A DNA stretch of 64,000 bases from TMP-24 sp046348855 (GCA_046348855.1 JAXMDK010000014.1:1-64000); one strand, 5' to 3'; positions 52,906-61,748 are shown, counted from the stretch's first letter. Made by a program: numbers and translations. The notes: generated by a model not told the origin, from the sequence alone.

Positions 52906-53706
52906 TCAGCGCCTGCGGCGGCGTCCGACACCGGCCAGTGCGGCCAGCGCCGCCACCAGCCCGACGCCCGCAGCCGGAAGCGGGACCGGCGCGACATCCG
53001 GCAACGCGGCCGGTCCACCCGTGCCGGTTCCACCGACCGGACCGGACCCGCCAGTTGGCACCAGGATCGGCAGGCCGTTGCCGGGACCGAGTACCGCAGG
53101 GATCTGGCCGCCGGTACCGCCAGTGCCACCCGTGCCGCCACTGCTCACACCGCCAGTGCCACCCCCTGTGCCGCCACCAATGCCGCCGCCGGTGCCGCCA
53201 GCGCCACCCGTACCCGAGCCACCGCCCGTGCCACTGCCGCCGCCCGACCCCTGGCCGCCTCCGCCGGGCGGATTGCCGGCCGACGCCAGTTGCAAGGGCG
53301 GCAGCAGCGGCTGGGATGCACCGCCCGAATTGCCACCGCCGCCTCCGCCCCATTGGCCAAGCATGTAGCCCCCCGCCGTCGGCCGGATCGGCTTGACTGC
53401 GCCGGGGGCCTGCGACGGCGCCGCACTGGGCGAAGGCCAGGCAATCGGGGCCGCGCCCGCCACCACGATCTTGTTGCTTGTCCCCGGTAGCGGCGGCAGG
53501 AACCCGCCCAGGACCGGCGGCTTCAGCAGCACGCCGGTGCCGCGCGGGGTCGATGGCCCGGCGATCGGCGGGATCGGATAGCTGGCGCCCGCAAGGTCGA
53601 CGGTCGTGCCACTGCTGCTGTTCAGCCCGCCATGCCCGACCACGGACACGACGAAAAAGGAATCAATGAACAGCCAAAGCCCGGCAAGAAGAAGTCCTGG
53701 TTTCAC
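52906..53706 (-). CDS. glycine-rich exported protein with VPLPA-type C-terminal sorting tail
   Basis: 266 residues from a GTG at 53706 (an ATG at 53754 would add 16 residues that read across a palindrome and precede the signal helix). Signal peptide KPGLLLAGLWLFIDSFFVVS. The middle is low-complexity, with many GGTGG and GGG repeats. The C-terminus PVPLPAAGVGLVAALAALAG followed by GRRRRR has the three-part sorting layout (motif, helix, Arg tail) of VPLPA-CTERM proteins processed by exosortase. No exosortase gene is in this window. Surface-anchored or secreted structural protein is likely. Confidence 0.7.
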   Translation of the reverse strand: MKPGLLLAGLWLFIDSFFVVSVVGHGGLNSSSGTTVDLAGASYPIPPIAGPSTPRGTGVLLKPPVLGGFLPPLPGTSNKIVVAGAAPIAWPSPSAAPSQAPGAVKPIRPTAGGYMLGQWGGGGGGNSGGASQPLLPPLQLASAGNPPGGGGQGSGGGSGTGGGSGTGGAGGTGGGIGGGTGGGTGGVSSGGTGGTGGTGGQIPAVLGPGNGLPILVPTGGSGPVGGTGTGGPAALPDVAPVPLPAAGVGLVAALAALAGVGRRRRR

Positions 53707-53725
53707 AGCCGTAAACCTGCATTGC

Positions 53726-53741
53726 GCGAACCAAGGTTCGC
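53726..53741 (-). promoter_or_regulatory. palindrome upstream of the VPLPA-tailed gene
   Basis: GCGAACC-AA-GGTTCGC, 7-bp perfect arms, 20 bases upstream of the chosen GTG. Operator candidate. It supports the downstream start, as it would otherwise be coding. Confidence 0.4.
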
Positions 53742-53959
53742 AAAGGGGATACACATCTAGTCCGCAGATGCCCCCAACTGCAGTTACCCCACCTTAACCC
53801 AGTCCCCTGCCCTCCGGCGAGGCCCCGCGCCGATGACAAGCCGTTTCCGCACAGGAAATTGTCCGCCGGCCGCCGTGACCGGCCATCGCCCCTGTGGCGG
53901 TCGCTCCGCGCCTGCGATAAGTATGGCGGACCTATCCGTTCCGCAGGACCGAGGCCGTC

Positions 53960-54322
53960 ATGAACAGTTACGAATACAAGGTGCTTCCCGCCCCGGCGCG
54001 TGGTGACAAGGTGCGGGGCGTCAAGACCACCGAGGACCGTTTTGCCCAGACGCTCGGCGCGCTGCTCAATGCCCAGGCCCGCGACGGCTGGGAGTTCCTG
54101 CGCGCCGAAACCCTGCCCGCCGAGGAGCGCGCCGGCCTGACCCGGACCAAGACCGTCTACCTGAACCTTCTGGTGTTCCGCCGGCCGATCGAGGATGCGG
54201 GCGGCGCGGACCAGCCGGCCGCTGCCCAGGGCAGCCCGGCCGCACCCCGCATCGTCCCCCTGGCCGAAGGCAAGGCGCCGCGACTCGGCCCGGCCACGGG
54301 GGGCGACGGAAACGAGTTGTGA
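53960..54322 (+). CDS. DUF4177-like protein, first of a tandem pair
   Basis: 120 residues. N-terminal domain (about 1-75): MNSYEYKVLPAP, then RDGWEFLRAETLP and LNLLVFRRPI, like the short DUF4177 family. A disordered Ala/Pro/Gly-rich tail follows. The gene 230 bases downstream is a paralogue. Function unknown. Confidence 0.78.
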   Translation: MNSYEYKVLPAPARGDKVRGVKTTEDRFAQTLGALLNAQARDGWEFLRAETLPAEERAGLTRTKTVYLNLLVFRRPIEDAGGADQPAAAQGSPAAPRIVPLAEGKAPRLGPATGGDGNEL

Positions 54323-54555
54323 GGAGCTGGCGACAATCCGCCGCCTGCCTTGCACTGTTGGCAAGGTGTAACCGCGAAAGCCCGGCCGGACCGCGGGCCG
54401 CTGGAAGGATCTGACCCTAACAGATTCAATGGCTTGCGAAGAGGACCGCGCGCGAACGTCGCCGATTTGACGGAATTTCGCCCCATTCCCGCCACATTTG
54501 GCTTGCCCGACACGCCGGTCACGCGGACCCTGATTGTGGGAAGTTGGGGTACATC

Positions 54556-54942
54556 ATGACAAGGTTCGAATACAGGATCCTTCTCGCACCCGCCAAAGCC
54601 GACGATCCCGGCGCGATACTGTCCGGCGGCGACGGCCGGTCGCCTGACAGGCGGGACCCTTCGGGCACGACCACCGTCGACGGCTGGGAGTTCGTCGGAC
54701 GGAAGGAGGTTCCGGTCGAACGCCGCCGCTGGCTGGTGCTGCGCCAGACCGAGACCGAGGAATTCCTGATTTTCCGCCGCGCGATCCCCGAGCCGGAGCG
54801 AACCGCAGCGCACGCATCGGAATCTTCGCCGGGGCCGGCACCAACGGTCCGACCGCGCCGTGTCCTGCGAAGCTGCTTTCCCGATCTCGGCATTTCCGAC
54901 ACTGGCTTCCGGCGGGCCCGCCTGCGGGTGCCACACCCTTGA
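54556..54942 (+). CDS. DUF4177-like protein, diverged paralogue
   Basis: 128 residues from the ATG at 54556. MTRFEYRILLAPAK, VDGWEFVGRKEVPVERRRW and EEFLIFRRAI align with the preceding gene, so a tandem duplication. The C-terminal 50 residues differ: Pro/Arg-rich, with one Cys. The gap 54323-54555 has only a small dyad CCTTGC-N7-GCAAGG (54348-54366), perhaps ending the first gene. Convergent with bolA. Confidence is lower than for the first copy. Confidence 0.65.
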   Translation: MTRFEYRILLAPAKADDPGAILSGGDGRSPDRRDPSGTTTVDGWEFVGRKEVPVERRRWLVLRQTETEEFLIFRRAIPEPERTAAHASESSPGPAPTVRPRRVLRSCFPDLGISDTGFRRARLRVPHP

Positions 54943-54955
54943 TCCGGCGCGCCGC

Positions 54956-55216
54956 CTAGGTCCCGGAAATGTCCAGCGCCAGCGCGTGGATGCGGCCCAG
55001 AATGTCCGGCCCCAACGCCGCGTGAACCGCGCGGTGACATTCCACCCGCCCCAAGCCGGTGAACGCCGCGGCGCGGATCGTCACGCGAAAATGGGTTTCC
55101 CCGCCCTCACGCCAGCCGGCATGGCCGCGGTGAACCTCGCTTTCATCGGCGACGGCCAGCAGTTCCGGCGCGAAGCTTTCCGTCAGTTTCCGCTCGATTT
55201 CCTCAGCGATCCGCAT
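54956..55216 (-). CDS. bolA: BolA family protein
   Basis: 86 residues. Class II KH-like fold with LTESFAPELLAVADESEVHRGH, then THFRVTIRAAAFTGLGRVECHRAVHAALG. The second block holds the invariant His used with monothiol glutaredoxin to bind [2Fe-2S]. Divergent from the J-domain gene, a conserved arrangement in Rhodobacterales. Confidence 0.93.
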   Translation of the reverse strand: MRIAEEIERKLTESFAPELLAVADESEVHRGHAGWREGGETHFRVTIRAAAFTGLGRVECHRAVHAALGPDILGRIHALALDISGT

Positions 55217-55310
55217 TTTTTGTCCCCGCCCCCTTCAAAGCTTCGCCAAAAGCTCTAGACTTGTCTGCCCGAGTCGAAAAGCCAACCCTAGGCCAGAGCC
55301 CGAGAACCTG

Positions 55311-55940
55311 ATGACCAAGAGCGACCCGTTCGGTTTCGACATTTCCGCGGCTTCCGACAAGAAGCGCCGCCTGAAAGGCAAGCGCGGCATGTCGGGGGCG
55401 TCCGACACATCGACGCGCGCCTGCGACCACCGGGGCTGCGAACAGGCGGGGCAATATCGTGCGCCCAAGTCGCCCGATACTCTGGACGACTATTTCTGGT
55501 TCTGCCGGGAACATGCCCGCGAATATAACCTGAAGTGGAACTTCTTTCAGGGCACCACCGACGAGGAATTCGAGAAGTTCATCGACAAGGATCGGGTCTG
55601 GGGGCGCGAGACCAAGCCTTTCGGCAAGCTCGGCAGCGAGGACCGCGCCTGGCAACGGCTGGGCATCGAGGATCCGATGGAAGTGCTGGGCGCCAACGCG
55701 ACGCTGAACCCTGGCCGGTCCTCGATCGGGCGCAAGCTGCCGCCCACCGAACGGCGGGCGCTGGATATCCTCGAGGCCAAGGACAGCTGGACCAAGCCGG
55801 AAATCCGCAAGCAGTACAAATCGCTGGTCAAGGACCTGCACCCCGACATGAACGGCGGCGATCGGTCGGACGAGGAGCGCCTGCAAGAGGTCGTCTGGGC
55901 CTGGGACCAGATCAAGGACAGCCGCAACTTCCGCGATTGA
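55311..55940 (+). CDS. J-domain (DnaJ-like) protein
   Basis: 209 residues. Its J domain is C-terminal (about 145-205) with the HPD motif in LVKDLHPDMNGG. The N-terminal part has a conserved DPFGFDIS segment and a CDHRGC/FWFCREH cysteine-histidine region that could bind metal. Would recruit DnaK. In related genomes this gene precedes cobS; here about 4.8 kb of other genes intervene. Confidence 0.92.
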   Translation: MTKSDPFGFDISAASDKKRRLKGKRGMSGASDTSTRACDHRGCEQAGQYRAPKSPDTLDDYFWFCREHAREYNLKWNFFQGTTDEEFEKFIDKDRVWGRETKPFGKLGSEDRAWQRLGIEDPMEVLGANATLNPGRSSIGRKLPPTERRALDILEAKDSWTKPEIRKQYKSLVKDLHPDMNGGDRSDEERLQEVVWAWDQIKDSRNFRD

Positions 55941-56007
55941 AGCCTGTCCGACAAGGGTGGGGCCGGTTTTGTCGCAAGACGGGGACCACAGATAGGTTCC
56001 GGGTAGC

Positions 56008-57684
56008 CTATTCCGTCGGCCGGATCAGCCCATACTTGCGCAGCCAGATCAGGCAGCGCGCCACCTGCGTCGGGTGCAGCGCGGTGGCGGTGGCCAAATC
56101 CGCCGCGTCGATCCCCGCCGCACCCGCGCCCTCGATCGCCGTCAGGACTGCCTCGATATGCGCGCGCGTCTGCGCCATCCGCTTCAGCCCGGTGAAATCG
56201 CGCGCCTCGATCAGCGCGGCAAGCGTCAGGCGGCCAGCCGGATCGGTCGTCGCGAACCGTTCCCCGTCGAAGCGGACCTGCGCGGTCGGATAGCTGGCGA
56301 ACAGCCCCATCGGCGAAGGCGCCATCGGCAAGGCCCCCGCCCGGTAGCGTCGCGCGCCCTCGGCGCCGGCCTGCCGCCGCGCCGCGAGGTCCGCCCACAG
56401 ATCCTGCATCTGCGGCACGATCACCTGCCAGTCGTAGAGCGCCCGCGCCCGCGCCTGTCCGGCCCGGCCCATCCGCGCCCGCAGGTCCGCGTCCCCGGCC
56501 AGCAGCGCCATGCGGCCGGCCAGTTCGGCCAGGTCGATCTCGGTCATCGAGGAAACGAGCGCGCAATACTGCGCATAGCTGTCGAGCCCGGCGTGATAGC
56601 GCAACGCCTCCTCGATGGTCATGTCGGCGGTGAGCGTGCGGGTGGTGACGCGAAAGCCCACGTCGGCGGTGACGGTATCTTTCATCCCGTCCCAGTCCGA
56701 AACGATCACCGGCAGCCCCGCCGCCATCGCCTCGATGGGGGCGAGGCCGAAGGTTTCCTGCACATTGTCGATGGGAAAGAGAAAGACATCGGCCGCCGAC
56801 AACGTGGCCCGGCGGTTCGCGGCGTCGGCCCCGTCCAGAAAGGTCACGCAACCTTCGCCCAGGACCGCCACCGCCGCCTTCTGGAAGACATTGCGGCCAT
56901 AGTCCTCGGTAAAGACCCCGCACAGAACCAGATGCAGCCGGCGGCCGGCGACCTGCGCCTGTGCGGCCTTCAGCGCCAGGTAGAGCGGCAGCGGGTCGAA
57001 CTTCACGTTCGGGTTCAGCCGGGCGATGGTGGCGAACAGCACGTCGCCCGCCCCCAGCCCCAGCCGCGCCCGCAGCTCCGCCCCCGCGGCCGAATCGCGG
57101 TGGAAGTCGTCGCAGGTGATGCCCAGCGGAATGACCGGCAGTTGCAAGCGCGGCGGCAGGCTGGCGGCGAACTGGGACTTCAGGTGATCTTCGATCAGCG
57201 CCATCTGGTAAAGAACCGAGGTCCGCACCGCCTGCGAGGTGCAGATCACCGCGTCCCAGTCGGCCTGCGGGGCCAGGCGCAGGTCGTAGAAGCCCTGCAT
57301 GACCGCCGCCGTCGCGGTGGTATGCGTCACCCCGCAGATCGAATAGGCCGCCTGCCCGCGCCGCGCCCGCCGCCAGATCTCGGCCGAGAAATTGGGGCTC
57401 GGGTAGTAGATGGTGCCCAGCGGCGCCATCCTTTGCGGGAAATAGCGTGACGCAGTGCGCGCCGGACGCCCTGCCCCGTGGCGGGCGACGAAATCCTGAA
57501 ACGCGCGCGCGTCGGCGTCGTTGCCGACCAGGCCCACGATCTCGTCAGCCTCGGCATGGGTGACATAGCCCCGCAGGAAGGATTCGCCCGCCACCCGGCG
57601 GCCGTTGATGCCGTGGCGGGCCGGGTCGAACCCGTCGGCGGCGTACCAGATGGCCGCGTTGCGCTCGGGCGGCACGGGGATCAC
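56008..57684 (-). CDS. glycosyltransferase (GT4-like) with C-terminal winged-helix-like tail
   Basis: 558 residues. GTG start at 57684 overlaps the methyltransferase stop as GTGA, with GGAG upstream; an in-frame ATG at 57732 is possible. The GT-B core is clear: ATIARLNPNVKFDPLPLYLAL, and QETFGLAPIEAMAAGLPVIVSDWDG with the donor-binding EAMAAG. The last 60 residues (about 500-558) are an extra helical domain with HIEAVLTAIEGAGAAGIDAA and HPTQVARCLIWLRKYGLI, like a MarR-type winged helix. Glycosyl acceptor unknown. Confidence 0.85.
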   Translation of the reverse strand: MIPVPPERNAAIWYAADGFDPARHGINGRRVAGESFLRGYVTHAEADEIVGLVGNDADARAFQDFVARHGAGRPARTASRYFPQRMAPLGTIYYPSPNFSAEIWRRARRGQAAYSICGVTHTTATAAVMQGFYDLRLAPQADWDAVICTSQAVRTSVLYQMALIEDHLKSQFAASLPPRLQLPVIPLGITCDDFHRDSAAGAELRARLGLGAGDVLFATIARLNPNVKFDPLPLYLALKAAQAQVAGRRLHLVLCGVFTEDYGRNVFQKAAVAVLGEGCVTFLDGADAANRRATLSAADVFLFPIDNVQETFGLAPIEAMAAGLPVIVSDWDGMKDTVTADVGFRVTTRTLTADMTIEEALRYHAGLDSYAQYCALVSSMTEIDLAELAGRMALLAGDADLRARMGRAGQARARALYDWQVIVPQMQDLWADLAARRQAGAEGARRYRAGALPMAPSPMGLFASYPTAQVRFDGERFATTDPAGRLTLAALIEARDFTGLKRMAQTRAHIEAVLTAIEGAGAAGIDAADLATATALHPTQVARCLIWLRKYGLIRPTE

Positions 57685-58484
57685 CGGCGCTCCATCCACA
57701 GCCAGGGGGTCGGACCGCCCCGCCATTCCCAAAGTGCCATCAGCCGGTCGAGGTCGCTTGCCTCCTCCATCCAGGCCGGCAGGGCACCGTCGTCAAGCCG
57801 CCGGTCGATCCGCGTTATCCGGTGGGTGGCAGCAAAGCGCGCTTCGAGCGTCGCGCACAGGTCGGGGCGCATAAGTTCGTGCACTTCGACCAGAATGTCG
57901 GCCGCCGCCAGGCCGGGCGCGCGGTCCGGGTCCAGAAGCGCTTCCTCGGCCCCTTCGATGTCGCACAGAACCAGCGCCCTGTGCCCCTCGCAGGCGGCAA
58001 AATCCTCGGACGTGGCCTCGGCGCGAATCTGGACCCGTTCGGCCACACCGTTCGCCTCGGCCAGCGCCCGGCAGGTGGCGCGGGCACGGGCGTCGATGTC
58101 ATGGGCGCGCACCTCGGCCCCGGGCAGCCGCAGCGCCAGCCCCACCGCGTAATAGCCTTCGGCGGCCCCGACATCGAAGATCAGGTCGTAGCGTTTGCCG
58201 ACGATGGTTTCGATCACCGGATGCAGGCTGGCCTCGTAACTGCCCAGAAGCCGCGCCGCCCCCGCACCTTCGCTGGCCGCCACCGGGTAGGCCATCCCCT
58301 TGAACGGCCCGCCCAGAACCCGGCTTCCCGAACGCGCCCGCAAGGTGTTTTCCACCAGGTGCGCCCGCCATTTCGCCAGGTGCCGCAAGGCCCGCGCCAG
58401 AATCGCCGCGTCCGGCGCGCCCGACAGCATGGCCCGCAGGTCCTCGGTCACCTGGCGGGTCAGCGGCGATGCCGGCGGGGCCAT
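57681..58484 (-). CDS. FkbM-like SAM-dependent methyltransferase
   Basis: 267 residues. SAM motif I FDVGAAEGYYAVGLA, acidic motif DIDARARATCRALAEANG, and CDIEGAEEALLDP. Coupled to the downstream glycosyltransferase, so a role in sugar or glycan methylation is likely. It could also act on a nucleotide sugar. Confidence 0.82.
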   Translation of the reverse strand: MAPPASPLTRQVTEDLRAMLSGAPDAAILARALRHLAKWRAHLVENTLRARSGSRVLGGPFKGMAYPVAASEGAGAARLLGSYEASLHPVIETIVGKRYDLIFDVGAAEGYYAVGLALRLPGAEVRAHDIDARARATCRALAEANGVAERVQIRAEATSEDFAACEGHRALVLCDIEGAEEALLDPDRAPGLAAADILVEVHELMRPDLCATLEARFAATHRITRIDRRLDDGALPAWMEEASDLDRLMALWEWRGGPTPWLWMERR

Positions 58485-58562
58485 GCGCTCTCCTCGGAAG
58501 GCAGGGCGGTTGCGCCCTTTTCCGCTGATTACCGGCCTTTCCCCCGCCTGTCCATCAACCGC

Positions 58563-59855
58563 TCATTCGTCGTCGAGCGTCTTCAGGAAAGCGACAAGTT
58601 CGCCCTCTTCCCTGGCGGTCAGTTTCAGGTTGCCCAGCTCGTCCTTGTTCATCGTCTCGGCATATTCCGGGGCCGGCCAGCAGTTCGCAGCCATCGCCTC
58701 GGCCTCGGAGGCCAGTGGATCGGCGCAGACAGGCAGCGCGTCGCGGGTATTGTAGAAATGCACGACCCCTTCCAGCGTCTTGAAATAGCCGTTGTGCATG
58801 TAGGCCCTCACCCCCTCGTCACTGGCCCGCTTGGTCAGGTTGCGGAGCGTCGGCACCTGCTGGCGGCCCATGTTGGCCTTGGCGTAGGAGGCAAAGACCG
58901 GGTCGGTCGCGAGGTAGCCGCCGAGACCGGGGTCAACCCAGCCCTTGCCGGCCTTGTTGGCGGCCTGGCCGTAATAGGGATTGTCGCGGTTCTTCGGCAC
59001 GCCCAGATTGTCGAAGGTCCAGTCGGTAAATACGGCGGGGCCGCCCTGGGTGTTCGGACCCAGCACATGGCAGGCGGCGCAGTTGCCCTTGTCCTCGTCC
59101 TTGAAGACCTCGAGCCCCGCCAACTCCTCGTCGCTGAGCTTGCCTTGACCGCGCACCCACTTGTCGTAGCGCGAGCTGAAGCGGTTCACCTCGGCCGACT
59201 GTTCGTAGGCGGCGATCGACAAGGCGATCCGGCCAAAGGCCGCATCGATCTTGTCGGCCATCTCGCCCTCGGGAATGTCGATCTTGGCGTCGGGGTCGGC
59301 ACAGGACTTGTCCAGGCCGGCGGGGAAAGTCAGCGCCGCAACCTCCTTGCCCCAGACGTCGGCCAGTTTTACCGGATAGGCGGCCGGGTCCTTCGGGTTC
59401 AGCACCCGGTAGACCACGCAGGCCGCCGACGGCATCGCCATTTCCGCCGGGTTCAGGAACGGTCCTTCGGCCTGATCGGCAATCGGCATGCCCAGCTTGC
59501 CGCCGGTGGCTCGGCCGTCAAGGAAATCCCCGCCGACGAAGGTGACGTCGCCATCGTCGATGATGTGGCTCAGCACCGGCGAGAATGATGCATAGGCCGC
59601 CGACGGCGGCTTGCGGTTGCCGAACCGCCCGGCCACCGCGCCCTCGATCACCGCGCCTGCCTTGTTGAAATGGTCGTGCGGGCTGGTGAAGCCCTGTCCG
59701 GGGTCGTGGCAGAAGGAACAGGACTGGGTGCCGTTGGCCGACAGGCTGGCGTCGAAGAAAAGCGCCTTTCCCAGCTGCTCGACCGGCGAAAGATCGGCCG
59801 CGGCAAGCGGATGCGCAAGGCACAGAAGCGGGGCAAGGGCGAGGGCAATCCTCAT
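58563..59855 (-). CDS. MauG / cytochrome c peroxidase-family dihaem protein
   Basis: 430 residues from the ATG at 59855. Signal peptide MRIALALAPLLCLAHPLAAA, so periplasmic. Two haem c sites: CSFCH (46-50) and CAACH (259-263). MauG-like tail QVPTLRNLTKRA then YMHNGYFKTLEGVVHFYN. Either hydrogen peroxide reduction or oxidation of a protein partner; no methylamine dehydrogenase genes are nearby. Confidence 0.92.
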   Translation of the reverse strand: MRIALALAPLLCLAHPLAAADLSPVEQLGKALFFDASLSANGTQSCSFCHDPGQGFTSPHDHFNKAGAVIEGAVAGRFGNRKPPSAAYASFSPVLSHIIDDGDVTFVGGDFLDGRATGGKLGMPIADQAEGPFLNPAEMAMPSAACVVYRVLNPKDPAAYPVKLADVWGKEVAALTFPAGLDKSCADPDAKIDIPEGEMADKIDAAFGRIALSIAAYEQSAEVNRFSSRYDKWVRGQGKLSDEELAGLEVFKDEDKGNCAACHVLGPNTQGGPAVFTDWTFDNLGVPKNRDNPYYGQAANKAGKGWVDPGLGGYLATDPVFASYAKANMGRQQVPTLRNLTKRASDEGVRAYMHNGYFKTLEGVVHFYNTRDALPVCADPLASEAEAMAANCWPAPEYAETMNKDELGNLKLTAREEGELVAFLKTLDDE

Positions 59856-60087
59856 CAGGTCTCTCCCATAAATCGGGCGGATGCGGGCCGCCTGTTTCCT
59901 ACCGAAATACTCATCTATTGCAAGCGACACATGTCCGCGGGCCGCCACCTCATACGACTATGGTCGGATTTGCCCAAATGAACCAAAGTTATAGAGAGGC
60001 ACCGGCGCCCATTCCGGCGCCAATGCCAAGGCTCATGCCGGACTATTCATTGTGGCGCGACAGTCGCCCACCCTACCCGGCGGCGCG

Positions 60088-60549
60088 TCAGGCGGCGCGG
60101 AACGCCAGCGCCAGCCCGTTCATGCAATAGCGCTTGCCCGTCGGCTGGGGCCCGTCATTGAACACATGGCCCAGATGCCCGCCGCACCGACGGCAATGCA
60201 CCTCGGTCCGGGTGGTGAACCAGCCCTTGTCGGGACGCATGGCGACCGCATCGGGCAGCGGCTGCCAGAAGGACGGCCAGCCGGTGCCGCTGTCATACTT
60301 CGCCGCCGAGGAGTAAAGCGCCAGATCGCAGCCGGCGCAGAAGAAGGTGCCGGTGCGATGTTCACCGTTCAGCGGGCTGGAAAAGGCCGGCTCGGTGCCG
60401 GCCCGGCGCAGCACGTCGAACTGCGCGGGCGTCAGAAGCTTCTGCCATTCCGCATCCGAATGTGCCACCTCGAAGACCTCGCCGGCCCCGGCCCGCCCGG
60501 CCAGGACCAAAGCCACCCCAGACATCATCGCCGTCCGCCGCGTCATCAT
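60088..60549 (-). CDS. msrB: exported peptide-methionine (R)-S-oxide reductase
   Basis: 153 residues, GGAGG before the ATG at 60549. N-terminal TRRTAMMSGVALVLAGRAGA is a Tat-like signal, so the enzyme acts in the periplasm. SGTGWPSFW, zinc pairs CAGC and CRRCGGHLGHVF, and nucleophile Cys in RYCMNG (C142) are present. The usual Ser-containing RYCINS variant is altered at the end. Next to a dihaem peroxidase, which suggests a small oxidative-repair unit. Confidence 0.9.
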   Translation of the reverse strand: MMTRRTAMMSGVALVLAGRAGAGEVFEVAHSDAEWQKLLTPAQFDVLRRAGTEPAFSSPLNGEHRTGTFFCAGCDLALYSSAAKYDSGTGWPSFWQPLPDAVAMRPDKGWFTTRTEVHCRRCGGHLGHVFNDGPQPTGKRYCMNGLALAFRAA

Positions 60550-60737
60550 GTGCCCAACCTCCATGCCGGCCGGGTCAAGCCAGGCCGGACCTCGCCAAGA
60601 ATGCCCGATTTACGAATCGCACGGGGTAAAAGTTGCGTCAGCGGCCTTCGGTGCGGAAATGTCGGATTCCGCGCCGCGCCGCCGCCCGTGGCCTTGCACC
60701 CCCCCCGATATTGGTCCATCAAACAGGGATTAAACGT

Positions 60738-60753
60738 CCGGGGGGAACCCCGG
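60738..60753 (+). other. hairpin over the cobS ribosome-site region
   Basis: CCGGGG-GGAA-CCCCGG, 6-bp perfect arms, 8 bases before the cobS ATG. The only purine-rich ribosome-site candidate (GGGGGG) lies inside the hairpin, so translation may be damped. No cobalamin riboswitch was recognised. Confidence 0.4.
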
Positions 60754-60761
60754 CCTTTGCC

Positions 60762-61748
60762 ATGGCGGACGGAATGCTGGACCAGAACGCGAAACCCACC
60801 GAAGAAATCTCTGTGCGCGAGGTTTTCGGCATCGACACCGACATGAAGGTCAAGGGCTTTGCCGACCGCACCGACCGCGTGCCGGAGATCGACCCGACCT
60901 ACAAGTTCGACCCCGACACCACGCTCGCGATCCTGGCCGGGTTCGCCTACAACCGCCGCGTCATGATCCAAGGCTATCACGGCACCGGGAAATCGACTCA
61001 TATCGAACAGGTCGCCGCGCACCTGAACTGGCCCTGCGTGCGGGTGAACCTCGACAGCCACATCAGCCGGATCGACCTGATCGGCAAGGACGCGATCAAG
61101 CTGCGCGACGGCAAGCAGGTGACCGAGTTCCACGAAGGCATCCTGCCCTGGGCCCTGCGCAACCCCGTCGCCATCGTCTTCGACGAATATGACGCCGGCC
61201 GGGCGGATGTGATGTTCGTGATCCAACGGGTGCTGGAACATGACGGCAAGCTGACGCTGCTGGACCAGAACGAGATCATCACCCCGCACCCGTCCTTCCG
61301 CCTTTTCGCGACCTCGAACACCGTAGGCCTGGGCGACACCACCGGGCTTTACCACGGCGTCCAGCAGATCAACCAGGCGCAGATGGACCGCTGGTCGCTG
61401 GTCGCCACGCTGAACTACCTGTCGCACGACGCCGAGGCCGCGATCGTGCTGGCCAAGTCGCCGCACTACAACACCGAAAAGGGCCGCAAGACCATCGGCC
61501 AGATGGTCACCGTCGCCGACCTGACGCGGACCGCCTTCATGAACGGCGACCTGTCGACCGTCATGTCGCCGCGCACCGTGCTGAACTGGGCCGCCAACGC
61601 CGAAATCTTCCGCAATGTCGGCTATGCCTTCCGGCTGACCTTCCTGAACAAATGCGACGATCTGGAACGGCAGACGGTGGCGGAGTTCTACCAGCGTTGC
61701 TTCGACGAGGAACTGCCGGAAAGCGCGGCGAGCCAGAGCATCAGGTGA
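60762..61748 (+). CDS. cobS: cobaltochelatase subunit CobS
   Basis: 328 residues, AAA+ ATPase. N-terminal NAKPTEEISVREVFGIDTD; Walker A GYHGTGKSTH; Walker B IVFDEYDAGR. Works with CobT and CobN to insert cobalt in aerobic cobalamin synthesis. Start at 60762 chosen for agreement with homologues; the next ATG (60774) is an alternative. Stop overlaps the next ORF as TGATG. Confidence 0.95.
   Translation: MADGMLDQNAKPTEEISVREVFGIDTDMKVKGFADRTDRVPEIDPTYKFDPDTTLAILAGFAYNRRVMIQGYHGTGKSTHIEQVAAHLNWPCVRVNLDSHISRIDLIGKDAIKLRDGKQVTEFHEGILPWALRNPVAIVFDEYDAGRADVMFVIQRVLEHDGKLTLLDQNEIITPHPSFRLFATSNTVGLGDTTGLYHGVQQINQAQMDRWSLVATLNYLSHDAEAAIVLAKSPHYNTEKGRKTIGQMVTVADLTRTAFMNGDLSTVMSPRTVLNWAANAEIFRNVGYAFRLTFLNKCDDLERQTVAEFYQRCFDEELPESAASQSIR

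Noticed and set aside
53021..53368. Proline-rich plus-strand open frame
   Set aside because: Exact antisense of the glycine-rich repeats; no signal or start site.
59918..60130. 70-codon ORF between the dihaem protein and MsrB genes
   Set aside because: Overlaps the end of msrB and lacks a ribosome site and recognisable features. The gap otherwise holds a GGCGCC-N6-GGCGCC dyad at 60004-60021 only.
60692..60720. Third copy of the CCCCGGGATATTT element
   Set aside because: Only CCCCCCGATATT matches and the flanks differ, so similarity is too weak to call.
60550..60761. Cobalamin riboswitch before cobS
   Set aside because: No B12-box-like sequence or expected multi-stem layout recognised by eye; only a small hairpin.
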